DNA from: Saccharopolyspora rectivirgula DSM 43747
GTDB taxonomy: Bacteria > Actinomycetota > Actinomycetes > Mycobacteriales > Pseudonocardiaceae
NCBI RefSeq assembly: GCF_000497205.1
Contig: NZ_AYJW01000010.1
Span: 1-64,000, forward strand
Length of the DNA: 64,000 nucleotides
Direction of reading: 5' to 3'
Positions 37,613 through 46,858 of the stretch are shown piece after piece. The translations under genes and the position numbers were made by a program. The notes under the pieces were generated by a model. It searched no databases and was not told the origin of the DNA. It was given only the letters and a program-made list of their open reading frames with translations. The stretch's first letter is position 1; every line of letters begins with the position of its first letter.

Positions 37613-38161
37613 ATGCCGCGCATTACCGTCACCGTCGACGGAACCCGCTACACCGACGAGGTCGAGCCGCGCATGCTGCTCGTGCAGTACTTGCGCGAGC
37701 GGCTGGGCAAGACCGGAACGGTGGTCGGGTGCGACACCAGCAACTGCGGTGCGTGCACCGTCCACCTCGGCGGACAGAGCGTGAAGTCCTGTTCGGTCCT
37801 CGCAGTGCAGGCCGACGGGCAGGAGGTCACCACGATCGAAGGGCTGGCCAGGGACGGTCAGCTGCACCCGATCCAGCAAGCGTTCCACGAGAACCACGCG
37901 CTGCAGTGCGGTTTTTGCACTCCCGGAATGATCATGCAGGCGCTGGACCTGCTTTCCGAGGACCCGGAACCGGACGCCGAGCACATCCGGGAGGGGCTGG
38001 AGGGCAACCTCTGCCGCTGCACCGGGTACCAGAACATCGTCCGGGCCGTGCAGGACGCCGCGCAGAAGATGCGGCCCGGCGCGGCGGAAACGCTGGAGAC
38101 CCCAGCGCCTCGCACCCCATCTGACCAGCCGGCGGAGACCAAGGCGGGAGGTAACCGGTAA
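37613..38161 (+). CDS. coxS: CO-dehydrogenase-type small subunit, two [2Fe-2S] clusters
   Basis: A 182-residue iron-sulfur subunit. The N-terminal ferredoxin-like domain has Cys ligands in [12 protein letters not shown] and KSCSV. The C-terminal helical domain has CGFCTPGM and CRCTGYQNI. It passes electrons from the molybdenum site (CoxL) to FAD (CoxM). The last 30 residues are an extra Pro/Glu-rich tail. ATG 37613 follows TAGGAGG. The stop shares its last A with the coxL start (TAATG), so the subunits are coupled. Confidence 0.92.
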   Translation: MPRITVTVDGTRYTDEVEPRMLLVQYLRERLGKTGTVVGCDTSNCGACTVHLGGQSVKSCSVLAVQADGQEVTTIEGLARDGQLHPIQQAFHENHALQCGFCTPGMIMQALDLLSEDPEPDAEHIREGLEGNLCRCTGYQNIVRAVQDAAQKMRPGAAETLETPAPRTPSDQPAETKAGGNR

Positions 38162-40593
38162 TGACATCGGTTCAGGAACGTGAACTGGGAAGAGCTCGCC
38201 GGCGCAAGGAAGACGCCCGGTTGATCACCGGTCGCACCCGCTGGACCGACAACATCACCCCGGCTGGAACCCTCCACCTGGCGATCCTGCGCAGCCCGGT
38301 CGCGCACGCCAGGATCACCTCGATCGACACCGAGGAAGCGCGCCGGATGTCCGGTGTGGAAGCCGTCATCACCGGTCGGGACGTGGCCGACGAGCAGGGC
38401 AGCCTGCCGTGCGCGTGGCCGATCACCGAGGACATGAAGCACCCGGCGGCGCCGGCGCTGGCGGTGGACACCGTGCGGTTCGCCGGTGAGGCGGTCGCGG
38501 TGGTGGCGGCCCGCAGCGCGGCGGAGGCCCGCGACGCGCTGGACGCGATCGACGTCGAGTACGAGGACCTGCCGGTGGTGCTCGACATGGAGTCCGCGCT
38601 GCAGCCGGATTCCCCGCTGGTGCACCCGGACCTGGGCACCAACCGCAACGCCACCTGGACGTTCGACTCGGCGGAGGCGGGCACCGGCGGTGACGTGGAG
38701 CAGGCGCTGGCCGATGCCGAGGTCCGCGTCGAGCGCACCTTCCGGCAGCAGCGGCTGATCCCGGCGTTCATGGAACCGCGGTCGGTCGTGGTGGACCCGA
38801 CCGGGGAGCAGCTCACCGTCTGGTCGGCCACGCAGGTGCCGCACATCGTGCGCACCATGCTGGCGATGACGCTCGGGATCCCGGAGCACAAGATCCGGGT
38901 GATCGCCCCGGACGTGGGCGGTGGTTTCGGCGGCAAGCTCCAGGTCACCCCGGAAGAGGTGATCGCGGTGCTGATGGCCCGCCGGCTCGGCCGCCCGGTG
39001 AAGTGGACCGAGTCGCGGTCGGAGACGATGGTGGCCGCGCACCACGGCCGGGACCAGGTCCAGAAGCTGTCGATCGCCGCCCGCCGGGACGGCACGATCA
39101 CCGGCCTGAAGGTGGAACTGCTGGCCGACATGGGCGCTTACCTGCGGTTGGTCACCCCCGGGGTGCCGATCCTGGGCGCGTTCATGTTCAACGCGATCTA
39201 CAAGATCCCCGCGTACCGCTTCAGCTGCACCAACGTGTTCACCAACAAGACCCCCACGGACGCCTACCGGGGGGCCGGTCGGCCGGAGGCGACGTTCGCC
39301 ATCGAGCGGATGATGGACGAGCTCGCCGCGGAACTGGGCATGGACCCGTTGGAGCTGCGGAAGAAGAACTGGATCCGGCACGACGAGTTCCCGTACACCA
39401 CGGTGTCCGGCCTGACCTACGACTCCGGCAACTACGAGGCGGCCACCGAGCGGGCTCTGGAGCTGTTCGGCTACCAGGAGCTGCGGGAGGAGCAGCAGCG
39501 GCGCCGCGACAGCAACGACCCGGTGCAGCTGGGGATCGGGATCTCCACCTACACCGAGATGTGCGGGCTGGCCCCGTCCAGGGTGCTGGGCTCGCTGTCC
39601 TACGGGGCCGGCGGTTGGGAGCACGCCTCGGTCCGGGTGCTGCCCACCGGCAAGGTCGAGGTGGTCACCGGCACCTCCCCGCACGGGCAGGGGCACGTGA
39701 CCTCGTGGAGCCAGGTGGTGGCCGACCGGCTCGGGGTGCCGTTCGAGGACGTCGAGATCCTCCACGGGGACACCCAGAGCTCCCCGAAGGGCCTGGACAC
39801 CTACGGCTCCCGTTCCTTGGTCGTCGGCGGCATCGCGGTGCTGCACGCGGCCGACAAGGTGGTGGAGAAGGCCCGCAAGATCGCCGCGCACATGCTCGAG
39901 TGCGCCGAGGACGACGTGGAGTTCACCAACGGCAACTTCGGGGTCCGCGGCACCGACCGGGCCATTTCGCTGCCCGACGTGGCGCTGGCGGCGTTCACCG
40001 CCCACGACCTGCCGGAGGGCGTGGAGCCGAGCCTGGACGCGGACGCCACCTTCGACCCGGAGAACTTCTCCTACCCGCACGGCACCCACCTGTGCGCGGT
40101 CGAAGTGGACACCGAGACCGGTGAGGTGAAGATCCGCAAGTACGTGTGCGTGGACGACGTCGGCAAGGTGGTCAACCCGCTGATCGTGGAAGGCCAGGTC
40201 CACGGTGGACTGGCGCAGGGCATCGCCCAGGCCCTGTACGAGGAAGCCGTCTACGACGAGAGCGGCACGCTGACCACCGCGACCCTGGCCGACTACCTGG
40301 TGCCGTCGGCGGCCGACCTGCCGGAGTTCGTCACCGACCGGACCGAGACCCCGGCGACCTCCAACCCGCTGGGGGTCAAGGGCGTCGGTGAGGCGGGCAC
40401 CATCGCCTCCACCCCCGCGGTGGTCAACGGCGTGGTGGACGCGCTGCGGCACCTGGGCGTCAACGACGTCGAGATGCCGTGCTCCCCGCAGCGGGTGTGG
40501 CGGGCCATCACCGGCACCCGCTCCAGCGGGACCACCGCATCGGAAGCCGGTGGCGGACTCGGTTCGATCGACACCCAGGGAGGTGCCCAGTGA
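38161..40593 (+). CDS. coxL: CO-dehydrogenase-type large subunit, form II (molybdenum hydroxylase)
   Basis: An 810-residue molybdenum-binding catalytic subunit. Molybdopterin contacts include DVGGGFGGK (251-259). The active-site loop is AYRGAGR (368-374), the form II signature; true (form I) CO dehydrogenases have AYXCSFR with the copper-binding Cys, which is absent. The catalytic Glu744 is in GVGEAGT. Form II enzymes are purine- or aldehyde-dehydrogenase-like hydroxylases whose substrate is often unknown, and weak CO oxidation has been reported for only a few. It overlaps coxS by one base and coxM by four. Confidence 0.9.
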   Translation: MTSVQERELGRARRRKEDARLITGRTRWTDNITPAGTLHLAILRSPVAHARITSIDTEEARRMSGVEAVITGRDVADEQGSLPCAWPITEDMKHPAAPALAVDTVRFAGEAVAVVAARSAAEARDALDAIDVEYEDLPVVLDMESALQPDSPLVHPDLGTNRNATWTFDSAEAGTGGDVEQALADAEVRVERTFRQQRLIPAFMEPRSVVVDPTGEQLTVWSATQVPHIVRTMLAMTLGIPEHKIRVIAPDVGGGFGGKLQVTPEEVIAVLMARRLGRPVKWTESRSETMVAAHHGRDQVQKLSIAARRDGTITGLKVELLADMGAYLRLVTPGVPILGAFMFNAIYKIPAYRFSCTNVFTNKTPTDAYRGAGRPEATFAIERMMDELAAELGMDPLELRKKNWIRHDEFPYTTVSGLTYDSGNYEAATERALELFGYQELREEQQRRRDSNDPVQLGIGISTYTEMCGLAPSRVLGSLSYGAGGWEHASVRVLPTGKVEVVTGTSPHGQGHVTSWSQVVADRLGVPFEDVEILHGDTQSSPKGLDTYGSRSLVVGGIAVLHAADKVVEKARKIAAHMLECAEDDVEFTNGNFGVRGTDRAISLPDVALAAFTAHDLPEGVEPSLDADATFDPENFSYPHGTHLCAVEVDTETGEVKIRKYVCVDDVGKVVNPLIVEGQVHGGLAQGIAQALYEEAVYDESGTLTTATLADYLVPSAADLPEFVTDRTETPATSNPLGVKGVGEAGTIASTPAVVNGVVDALRHLGVNDVEMPCSPQRVWRAITGTRSSGTTASEAGGGLGSIDTQGGAQ

Positions 40594-41444
40594 TTCCGGC
40601 CCAGTTCGACTACGTCGCCCCCGCCACCGTGGAGGAAGCGGTCACCGCGCTGGCCCAGGGCGGGGAGGACGCCAAGGTGCTCGCCGGCGGGCAGAGCCTG
40701 CTGCCGGTGCTGCGGATGCGGATGGCCGATCCCGGTCTGCTGGTCGACCTCGGCCGGATCGAGGAGCTGCGGGGCGTCCAGGAGGACGGGGACGCCGTGG
40801 TGATCGGGGCGATGACCACGCACCACGACGTGATCCGGGACCCGCTGGTCAACCAGCACCTCCCGCTGCTCGCGCTGGCCACGCGCACGGTCGCCGACCC
40901 GCAGGTGCGCCACCGGGGCACCTTCGGCGGCTCGCTCGCGCACGCCGACCCGGCCGGTGACCTGCCCGCTCCGGTGCTGGCGCTGGACGGCGAGATGGTC
41001 ATCGCGGGCCCGCAGGGGCGGCGCACGGTCGCCGCGGCGGACTTCTTCCTCGACTACTTCACCACCGCGCTGCAGCCGGGCGAACTGCTCGTCCAGATCC
41101 GGATGCCCAAGTGGACCGGGTGGCGGGCGCACTACGAGAAGTTCAACCGGGTCGCCCAGGCCTGGTCGATCGTCGGGGTGGCCGCGGCGGTCCGCGTCGA
41201 GCAGGGTGCGATCGCCGAGGCCCGCATCGGGCTGACCAACATGGGGCCCACTCCGGTGCGCGCCACGGCGGTGGAGCAGGCGCTGGTGGGGCAGCCGGCG
41301 ACGGCCGAGTCCGTGCGGGCTGCCGCCGCTCGCGCCGCGGAGGGGACCAGTCCGACCGCGGACGCCAGCGCCGATGTGGACTACCGCCGGCACCTGGCCG
41401 AGGTGCTGACCGGGCGCGCGGTGCTGGCCGCCGCCGGCAGCTGA
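40590..41444 (+). CDS. coxM: CO-dehydrogenase-type FAD-binding medium subunit
   Basis: A 284-residue flavoprotein subunit. The FAD motifs are AGGQSLLPV (32-40) and [14 protein letters not shown] (111-124), followed by the CO-dehydrogenase flavoprotein C-terminal domain. It receives electrons from CoxS and hands them to a quinone or other acceptor. The start is GTG 40590 overlapping the coxL stop (GTGA), behind GGGAGG. Gene order S-L-M differs from the classical M-S-L order of form I operons. Confidence 0.92.
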   Translation: MIPAQFDYVAPATVEEAVTALAQGGEDAKVLAGGQSLLPVLRMRMADPGLLVDLGRIEELRGVQEDGDAVVIGAMTTHHDVIRDPLVNQHLPLLALATRTVADPQVRHRGTFGGSLAHADPAGDLPAPVLALDGEMVIAGPQGRRTVAAADFFLDYFTTALQPGELLVQIRMPKWTGWRAHYEKFNRVAQAWSIVGVAAAVRVEQGAIAEARIGLTNMGPTPVRATAVEQALVGQPATAESVRAAAARAAEGTSPTADASADVDYRRHLAEVLTGRAVLAAAGS

Positions 41445-41452
41445 CCGGTGCA

Positions 41453-41489
41453 CCGGGTGCGCGGCCACCGGAACGGGCCGCGCACCCGG
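41453..41489 (+). terminator. Terminator after coxM
   Basis: CCGGGTGCGCGGCC (41453-41466) pairs perfectly with GGCCGCGCACCCGG (41476-41489) around a 9-base loop, nine bases past the coxM stop. It separates coxSLM from coxG, which must then have its own promoter in the remaining 135 bases or rely on readthrough. Confidence 0.75.
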
Positions 41490-41624
41490 CTTCCGGTGTT
41501 GCGAGGAGGTTCGGGCTGAGACGCTGTCAACCGGACCGTCTTGAGGCAAGATCGGGTTCGGCGGTTTTGCACAATGGCCGGCTCACGATTGGGCCGAGCT
41601 CGGTAGGACCAGGAGGACACTCCA

Positions 41625-42413
41625 GTGCAGATGCAGCACCACTTCACCGTTCCGGTGCCCGTCGACGTGGCGTGGAAGGCGCTGCTCGACCCGGAGCGGG
41701 TAGCACCGTGCATGCCCGGGGCCAAGCTCACCAAGGTCGAAGGCAACGAGTTCTCCGGTTCGGTGAAGGTGAAGCTCGGCCCGGTCACCTTGCTGTACAA
41801 GGGAACCGGAACGTTCAAAGAGGTCGACGAGGCCAACCACCGGGCGGTCATCGACGCCAGCGGCAAGGACTCCCGGGGCAACGGGACCGCGGCCGCGACG
41901 GTGACCGCGGTGCTCACCCCGGAGGGCAGCAGCACCAAGGTCACGGTGGACACCGACCTGAAGATCACCGGCAAGCCGGCCCAGCTCGGGCGCGGGCTGA
42001 TCGCCGAGGTGGGCGGCAAGATCCTGAACCAGTTCGCGGAGTGCCTGGCCGAGAAGCTGACCGGTGAGGAGGAGCCCGCCGAGGCGGCGGCCGGGAAGAC
42101 CGCCGAGCCGGAGAAGGCGGCGCAGGCCGAGGAGGCGTCGGCGGAGGCCAAGCCGGCCGCGACGCAGGCCGCGCGCGAGGAGGAGCAGCCGAGCTGGCGG
42201 GTCGCCCCGGTGGGCGCTGCTGACGGCGAGCGGGAGGTCGTTGCGGAGAAGGCCGGCTCGGTGTCGCCGGGCAAGACCGCGCCGGCCGACGAGGCGATCG
42301 ACCTGCTGGGCACCGCGGGGACGCCGGTGCTCAAGCGGGTGGCCCCGATCGCCGGTGCGGTGATCGCGCTGCTGCTGGTGGTCCGGGCGCTGCGGCGCAA
42401 GCGCCGTCGCTGA
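41625..42413 (+). CDS. coxG: CoxG-like SRPBCC protein with C-terminal membrane anchor
   Basis: A 262-residue protein. The SRPBCC (CO dehydrogenase subunit G) domain occupies about 1-148, opening with MQMQHHFTVPVPVDVAWKALLDPERVAPCMPGA. An Ala/Glu/Lys-rich linker of about 85 residues follows, then one membrane helix (about 237-256) and a basic RRKRRR end. CoxG is known to anchor CO dehydrogenase to the membrane next to the quinone pool. The terminal helix and positive tail (inside) match that role. Start GTG 41625 follows AGGAGGA. Confidence 0.87.
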   Translation: MQMQHHFTVPVPVDVAWKALLDPERVAPCMPGAKLTKVEGNEFSGSVKVKLGPVTLLYKGTGTFKEVDEANHRAVIDASGKDSRGNGTAAATVTAVLTPEGSSTKVTVDTDLKITGKPAQLGRGLIAEVGGKILNQFAECLAEKLTGEEEPAEAAAGKTAEPEKAAQAEEASAEAKPAATQAAREEEQPSWRVAPVGAADGEREVVAEKAGSVSPGKTAPADEAIDLLGTAGTPVLKRVAPIAGAVIALLLVVRALRRKRRR

Positions 42414-42416
42414 CCG

Positions 42417-43409
42417 TCAGGAGTCCAGCAGCGCGTGCACGCGGCGGAGCCGGTCGAGCCAGCGCTGCCGGACCTCGGTCGGCGGCGTGGCCGCCGCGAC
42501 CAGCTTCGGGTCCGGCTCCGGTGCCCTGCGGGGTACCGGTAGCTGGCCGTTGACCGGGAGCAGGCAGTCCGCCACCAGGTCGCCGTCCAGCAGTGCGGCG
42601 GTGCCCAGGCCGCAGGCGAACGGCAGTTCCGGCAGGGCGCCGGCCAGGGCGAGCTGCGCGGCCAGGCCCACGCTGCTCTCCACCGCGGAGGACACCACGC
42701 AGGGCAGTCCGCAGGCCTCGGCGACCTGCAGGGCGCGGCGCACCCCGCCCAGCGGGGTGGCTTTGATGACGGCCACGTCGGCCGCTTCCGCGACGGCCAC
42801 CCGCAGCGGGTCTTCCGCGCGGCGGATGGACTCGTCCGCGGCGATCCGCACGTCGACCTTGCGGCGGACGGCGGCCAGCTCGGTGAGTTCCCGGCAGGGC
42901 TGTTCGACGTACTCCAGGCCGTTGGCGGCCCGGTCCAGCTCCCGGATGCGGCGGACGGCCTCGTCGGGGTCCCACGCCGCGTTGGCGTCCACCCGGATCG
43001 CCCCGCGCGGGCCGAGGGCCTGGCGCACCGCGGCGACCCGCTCGACGTCCTCGCCCGGGCTCTGCCCTGGCTCGGCGACCTTGACCTTGGCGGTGGTGCA
43101 GCCGGAGGCGGAGACGATCGCGGCGGCCTGCTCCGGTGGTACCGCGGGCACGGTGCAGTTGACCGGGATGCTGGTGCGCACCGGTTCGGGCCATTCGGTG
43201 GTGCAGGATTCCAGGGCGGTGCGCAGCCACGGCACCGACTGGCTGTCGGTGTAGTCCTCGAACGGGCAGAACTCGCCCCAGCCGGCGGGGCCGTGCAGCA
43301 GCACTCCGCAGCGGACCGTGATGCCGCGGAACTTGTTGCGCATCGGCAGCGCGTAGACGCGCACCACGTCGAAGTCGGCCAGAGCTGGCACGGCCCTGTT
43401 CGAGGGCAT
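42417..43409 (-). CDS. menC: o-Succinylbenzoate synthase
   Basis: A 330-residue enolase-superfamily enzyme of menaquinone synthesis. It dehydrates SHCHC to o-succinylbenzoate. The catalytic TAKVKV Lys pair is at 108/110, metal ligands are Asp141 (DANAAW), Glu169 (VEQP) and Asp192 (AADES), and the second catalytic base is Lys216 (VIKATPLGG). The ATG at 43409 matches family length; the upstream extension lacks a ribosome site. It is convergent with coxG (gap of three bases) and downstream of the second SUFU gene. Other men genes are not in the window. Confidence 0.9.
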   Translation of the reverse strand: MPSNRAVPALADFDVVRVYALPMRNKFRGITVRCGVLLHGPAGWGEFCPFEDYTDSQSVPWLRTALESCTTEWPEPVRTSIPVNCTVPAVPPEQAAAIVSASGCTTAKVKVAEPGQSPGEDVERVAAVRQALGPRGAIRVDANAAWDPDEAVRRIRELDRAANGLEYVEQPCRELTELAAVRRKVDVRIAADESIRRAEDPLRVAVAEAADVAVIKATPLGGVRRALQVAEACGLPCVVSSAVESSVGLAAQLALAGALPELPFACGLGTAALLDGDLVADCLLPVNGQLPVPRRAPEPDPKLVAAATPPTEVRQRWLDRLRRVHALLDS

Positions 43410-43465
43410 CTTGATCCTTTCAGTCCGCGGGCGGGCGGGTGGTGGGTGGTGGGTTCTGCCGGTGA

Positions 43466-44059
43466 TCAGGCCACGCTGGGGCGGCCGAGGTCGAAGACGT
43501 CCACTTCGAACCTCGCCCACTGCTGGCGCAGCGCGGTGACCCCGTGGTCGAGGATGTAGTTCAGCTCGCCGAGGGTCACCGGCAGCAGCGTGAAGACCTG
43601 GAGCTGCTCCACCCCGTTCTTGTCGGTGAAGCGGGTGAACTCCGGCGGGAACAGCGGGTGGCCACTGGCCAGCACCCCGTGGAATTCGGTGCCGGGCAGC
43701 AGTGGCTCCTCGTTCGGCACTATCTGGTCGGGCACCAGGTAGGTCCGGTTCTTGACCAGCAGTTCCGAGGTGATGTCCACCAGGTGGCGGGCGGCTTCGG
43801 CCTGCTCCTTGTAGACCGTGCAGGCCAACTCCTGGGCGGGCTCAGCGCCGAGCGGCTGGAACCGCAGACCACTGCTGATCACCGTCGTCAGGTGGTACTT
43901 CTCCAGGTAGAAGAACACCAACCCGTATCCGCGGTTGTGGCCTCGCGCGTTCGGCGGCTCCGCGCCGGTCGGAACTCCGGCGTGGCGCTCGAGGTTCTCC
44001 GCGAGTCCGACGAACCGGTGCGCGCCACGCAGGGCGGCACGTTCCTGTTCGGTGGTCAT
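43466..44059 (-). CDS. SUFU-domain protein, copy 2
   Basis: A 197-residue soluble SUFU-superfamily protein and paralogue of the gene at 33582-34139. Shared features are RGYxLV, a T-V-x-SSGLR strand, QELxCT, EQxxxARHL, LLPxTE, LQxxTLxP and the identical terminal RPSVA. It has a longer N-terminus and a DKNGVEQLQ insertion. The ATG at 44059 has no strong ribosome site. It lies 56 bases before menC on the same strand. Function unknown; the family mostly mediates protein-protein binding. Confidence 0.72.
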   Translation of the reverse strand: MTTEQERAALRGAHRFVGLAENLERHAGVPTGAEPPNARGHNRGYGLVFFYLEKYHLTTVISSGLRFQPLGAEPAQELACTVYKEQAEAARHLVDITSELLVKNRTYLVPDQIVPNEEPLLPGTEFHGVLASGHPLFPPEFTRFTDKNGVEQLQVFTLLPVTLGELNYILDHGVTALRQQWARFEVDVFDLGRPSVA

Positions 44060-44197
44060 CCGATCTCCCGCGTCTGTTGGGACACCGTTGGGGCAGCAAG
44101 TCGGGTCGGTACTCCGTTGGCAAGCGTGAACTGGCCCGCAAGCAGGATTCTTACACCATAGAGGGACTTTTAGGTGGAGGATCGGCTTTGCTCTACA

Positions 44198-45853
44198 TCA
44201 CCCGGTGATCGCCGGCCCCAGCAGGTCATCGGCGTCCACTATCTGGTAGGCGTAACCCTGCTCGGTGAGGAACCGCTGCCGGTGCGCTGCGTAGTCGGTG
44301 TCCACGGTGTCCCGGGCGACCACCGAGTAGAAGTGGGCCTGGCGGCGCTCCGCCTTGGGGCGCAGCAGGCGGCCCAGGCGTTGCGCCTCCTCCTGGCGGG
44401 AACCGAAGGTGCCGGACACCTGGATCGCCACCGAGGCCTCCGGCAGGTCGATCGAGAAGTTGGCGACCTTGGACACCACCAGGCGGTTGATCTCCCCGCG
44501 CCGGAACGCGTCGAAGAGGGCCTCCCGCTCCTTGTTCTTGGTCGAGCCCTCCACCACCGGCGCGTCCAGGGCTTCCCCGAGCTCGTGCAGCTGCTCCAGG
44601 TAAGCGCCGATCACCAGGGCGGGTTCGCCGGCGTGCTTGTCCAGGATGGCTTTGACCACCGGGATCTTGGTGCGCGCGGTGGAGCACAGCTTGTAGCGCT
44701 CGTCGGCCTCGGCGGTGGCGTAGGAGAGGCGTTCGTTCTCGGTGAGGGTCACCCGGACCTCGGTGCACTCGGCCGGGGCGATCCAGCCCTGCGACTCGAT
44801 GTCCTTCCAGGGGGCGTCGTAGCGCTTCGGGCCGATCAGCGAGAACACGTCGCCTTCCTGGCCGTCCTCCCGCACCAGGGTGGCGGTGAGGCCGAGCCGG
44901 CGGCGGGACTGCAGGTCGGCGGTCATCCGGAAGACCGGGGCGGGCAGCAGGTGCACCTCGTCGTAGACGATCAAGCCCCAGTCGCGGGAGTCGAACAGCT
45001 CCAGGTGCTTGTACTCGCCCTTGGACTTGCGGGTGATGACCTGGTAGGTGGCGATGGTGACGGGGCGGATCTCCTTCTTCTCCCCGGAGAACTCGCCGAT
45101 CTCGTCCTCGGTGAGGGAGGTGCGCTCCACCAGCTCCCGCTTCCACTGCCGGCCGGCGACGGTGTTGGTCACCAGGATCAGGGTGGTGGCTTGCGCTTCG
45201 GCCATCGCCGCCGCGCCGACCAGGGTCTTCCCCGCGCCGCAGGGCAGCACGACCACGCCGGAGCCGCCGGCCCAGAACGCCTGCACGGCCTGCCGCTGGT
45301 AGTCCCGCAGCTGCCAGCCGTTCTCCTGCAGTTCGATGGGGTGGTGCTCGCCGTCGACGTAGCCGGCCAGGTCTTCAGCGGGCCACCCGATCTTCAGCAG
45401 GGCCTGCTTGATCCGGCCGCGCTCGCTGGGGTGCACCACGACGATGTCGTCGTCGATGCGCTGGCCGAGCATCGGTTTGATCTTCTTGTGCCGGAGCACC
45501 TCCTCCAGGACGGCGCGGTCCAGGGAGTTCAGCACCAGCCCGTGCGCCGGGTGGTTGATCAGCTGCAGGCGGCCGAACCGGCCCATCGTCTCCACGATGT
45601 CCATCAGCAGCGGCTGCGGCACCGGGTAGCGGGAGTGCCGGACGAGCGCGTCGACCACCTGTTCGGCGTCGTGCCCGGCGGCGCGGGCGTTCCACAGCGC
45701 CAGCGGGGTGATCCGGTAGGTGTGCACGTGCTCGGGGGCCCGTTCCAGTTCGGCGAACGGGGCGATGGCGGTGCGGGCTTCGTCGGCTGACGGGTGGTCG
45801 ACTTCCAGCAGCAGTGTTTTGTCTGACTGGACGATCAAAGGTCCGTCGGTCAC
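44198..45853 (-). CDS. XPB/ERCC3-type DNA repair helicase
   Basis: A 551-residue SF2 helicase. N-terminal damage-recognition region (1-175), then motif I PCGAGKT (204-210), motif II DEVH (298-301), the XPB-specific RED motif (328-330) in ATLVREDGQ, and motif VI in EEAQRLGRLLRPK near 500. Archaeal and actinobacterial XPB unwinds DNA 3' to 5' with a weak processivity and probably acts in nucleotide repair. The mycobacterial homologue is Rv0861c. There its neighbour is Rv0862c; here the matching gene is at 58201-60468, 12 kb away. ATG 45853 is the start. Confidence 0.92.
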   Translation of the reverse strand: MTDGPLIVQSDKTLLLEVDHPSADEARTAIAPFAELERAPEHVHTYRITPLALWNARAAGHDAEQVVDALVRHSRYPVPQPLLMDIVETMGRFGRLQLINHPAHGLVLNSLDRAVLEEVLRHKKIKPMLGQRIDDDIVVVHPSERGRIKQALLKIGWPAEDLAGYVDGEHHPIELQENGWQLRDYQRQAVQAFWAGGSGVVVLPCGAGKTLVGAAAMAEAQATTLILVTNTVAGRQWKRELVERTSLTEDEIGEFSGEKKEIRPVTIATYQVITRKSKGEYKHLELFDSRDWGLIVYDEVHLLPAPVFRMTADLQSRRRLGLTATLVREDGQEGDVFSLIGPKRYDAPWKDIESQGWIAPAECTEVRVTLTENERLSYATAEADERYKLCSTARTKIPVVKAILDKHAGEPALVIGAYLEQLHELGEALDAPVVEGSTKNKEREALFDAFRRGEINRLVVSKVANFSIDLPEASVAIQVSGTFGSRQEEAQRLGRLLRPKAERRQAHFYSVVARDTVDTDYAAHRQRFLTEQGYAYQIVDADDLLGPAITG

Positions 45854-46013
45854 GGGCGCTGGCTCCTAGAATCGGCTTTCGCTGATGATCGTCGCTGTCG
45901 GGGACAACGGCTGGCCTTCGCCCCAGTATTCCACTTCGCAGGGTGTGCCCGGGGGTGTTCGACGCGCTGGTGTTGTGCCTTGTTTCTGGTGAAAAACGCA
46001 ATACGGAGGAAAA

Positions 46014-46616
46014 GTGAGTTATCCGCCACAGCAAGTGCCGTACGGGTCGGGACCGGCTGGAGAGCAATACCCGCCGCAGCAGGGGGTCGGATGGGCGCCT
46101 CACTCGGGGGTGCCGGCTCCGCAGCCGCCGAAGCGGAAGCGCACCGGGCTGGTGATCGGCATCGTGGCGGGCGCACTGGCCGTGCTCCTGGGGGTGGCCG
46201 TGACGTTGGTGGTGGTGCTCCAGCCGAAGGAGGTCCAGGTCGGGGACTGCATAGACGTGTTCGACGAGCAGGCCAGCCGAGTTGAGCGCGTCAAGTGCGG
46301 CAGTGCGGAATCTGACTACGACGTAGTGGGAATCCTCGGGTACGAGGCCGAGGATTGCCCGGGTAGTTTCTCCGTCGTCAATGACGGCAAGACTTACTGC
46401 GTGCTGCTGGACGTCGAAGTCGGGGACTGCTTGTCCACTTATGTTGAGGACGAGCTGCCGATCAAGCTGGACTGCTCTGACCCGAAAACCGAGGACCAGG
46501 TGACCAAGGTCGAGCCCAACGGCGACCCGGAAGCGGTCTGCGCCGAAGGTGAGGGGGGGTACAGCGCAGAAACACCGCCGCGAACGGTGTGCTTCGGTGA
46601 CAAGCAGAACGCCTGA
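46014..46616 (+). CDS. LppU/SCO3897-like membrane protein, copy 1
   Basis: A 200-residue protein. The N-terminal 40 residues are Pro/Gln/Gly/Tyr-rich; one membrane helix (about 44-70) follows the basic KRKR. The outside part (about 72-200) contains six Cys in a regular pattern: VGDCIDVF, VKCGS, DCPG, YCVLLDV, GDCLST and LDCSDP. This suits the LppU/SCO3897 family of secreted or anchored proteins of unknown role. GTG 46014 follows GGAGGA. Codon choice is slightly less GC-biased than its neighbours. A paralogue follows 240 bases downstream. Confidence 0.72.
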   Translation: MSYPPQQVPYGSGPAGEQYPPQQGVGWAPHSGVPAPQPPKRKRTGLVIGIVAGALAVLLGVAVTLVVVLQPKEVQVGDCIDVFDEQASRVERVKCGSAESDYDVVGILGYEAEDCPGSFSVVNDGKTYCVLLDVEVGDCLSTYVEDELPIKLDCSDPKTEDQVTKVEPNGDPEAVCAEGEGGYSAETPPRTVCFGDKQNA

Positions 46617-46705
46617 GCAATAGCGAGCCGCTTGTGATCCACCGTGGATCATCCTGATTTCCGTTTCGGGAAGAGGAAATCAGCTTCCGCGTCGTTGCGC
46701 GGCTG

Positions 46706-46766
46706 AACCGGACTGTCCTCTGGAGACAATGCTGTGCGTCGCCCGGAGGACGGTCCGGTTCGTCTT
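46706..46766 (+). terminator. Strong intrinsic terminator between the two LppU-like genes
   Basis: AACCGGACTGTCCTC (46706-46720) pairs with GAGGACGGTCCGGTT (46746-46760) over 15 bp with one G-U pair and a 25-base loop, followed by CGTCTTTT. Outer arms GGCTGAA and TTCAGCC extend the structure. This is one of the few hairpins here with a real T-rich tail. Confidence 0.85.
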
Positions 46767-46858
46767 TTCAGCCGAACCGCTCCCGGTTTTCAGGTGAATT
46801 GTTTCCCGGATGGTGAACCTGGTTAAATGCCGGTCGGCCACACGCCGACCGGAAGGGA

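Noticed and set aside
37858..40452. Very long open frame on the minus strand opposite coxL and coxS
   Set aside because: It mirrors the GC-rich third codon positions of coxS/coxL, has no family motifs, no ribosome site, and a His/Val/Gly/Arg-rich composition typical of antisense frames.
38161..40593. True (form I) aerobic CO dehydrogenase
   Set aside because: The AYXCSFR loop with the copper-binding Cys is absent; the loop reads AYRGAGR.
46635..46651. TGATCCACCGTGGATCA as a terminator hairpin
   Set aside because: The palindrome leaves a one-base loop, so it cannot fold as RNA; the real terminator is the 15-bp stem 55 bases downstream. It might be an operator but has no promoter context.
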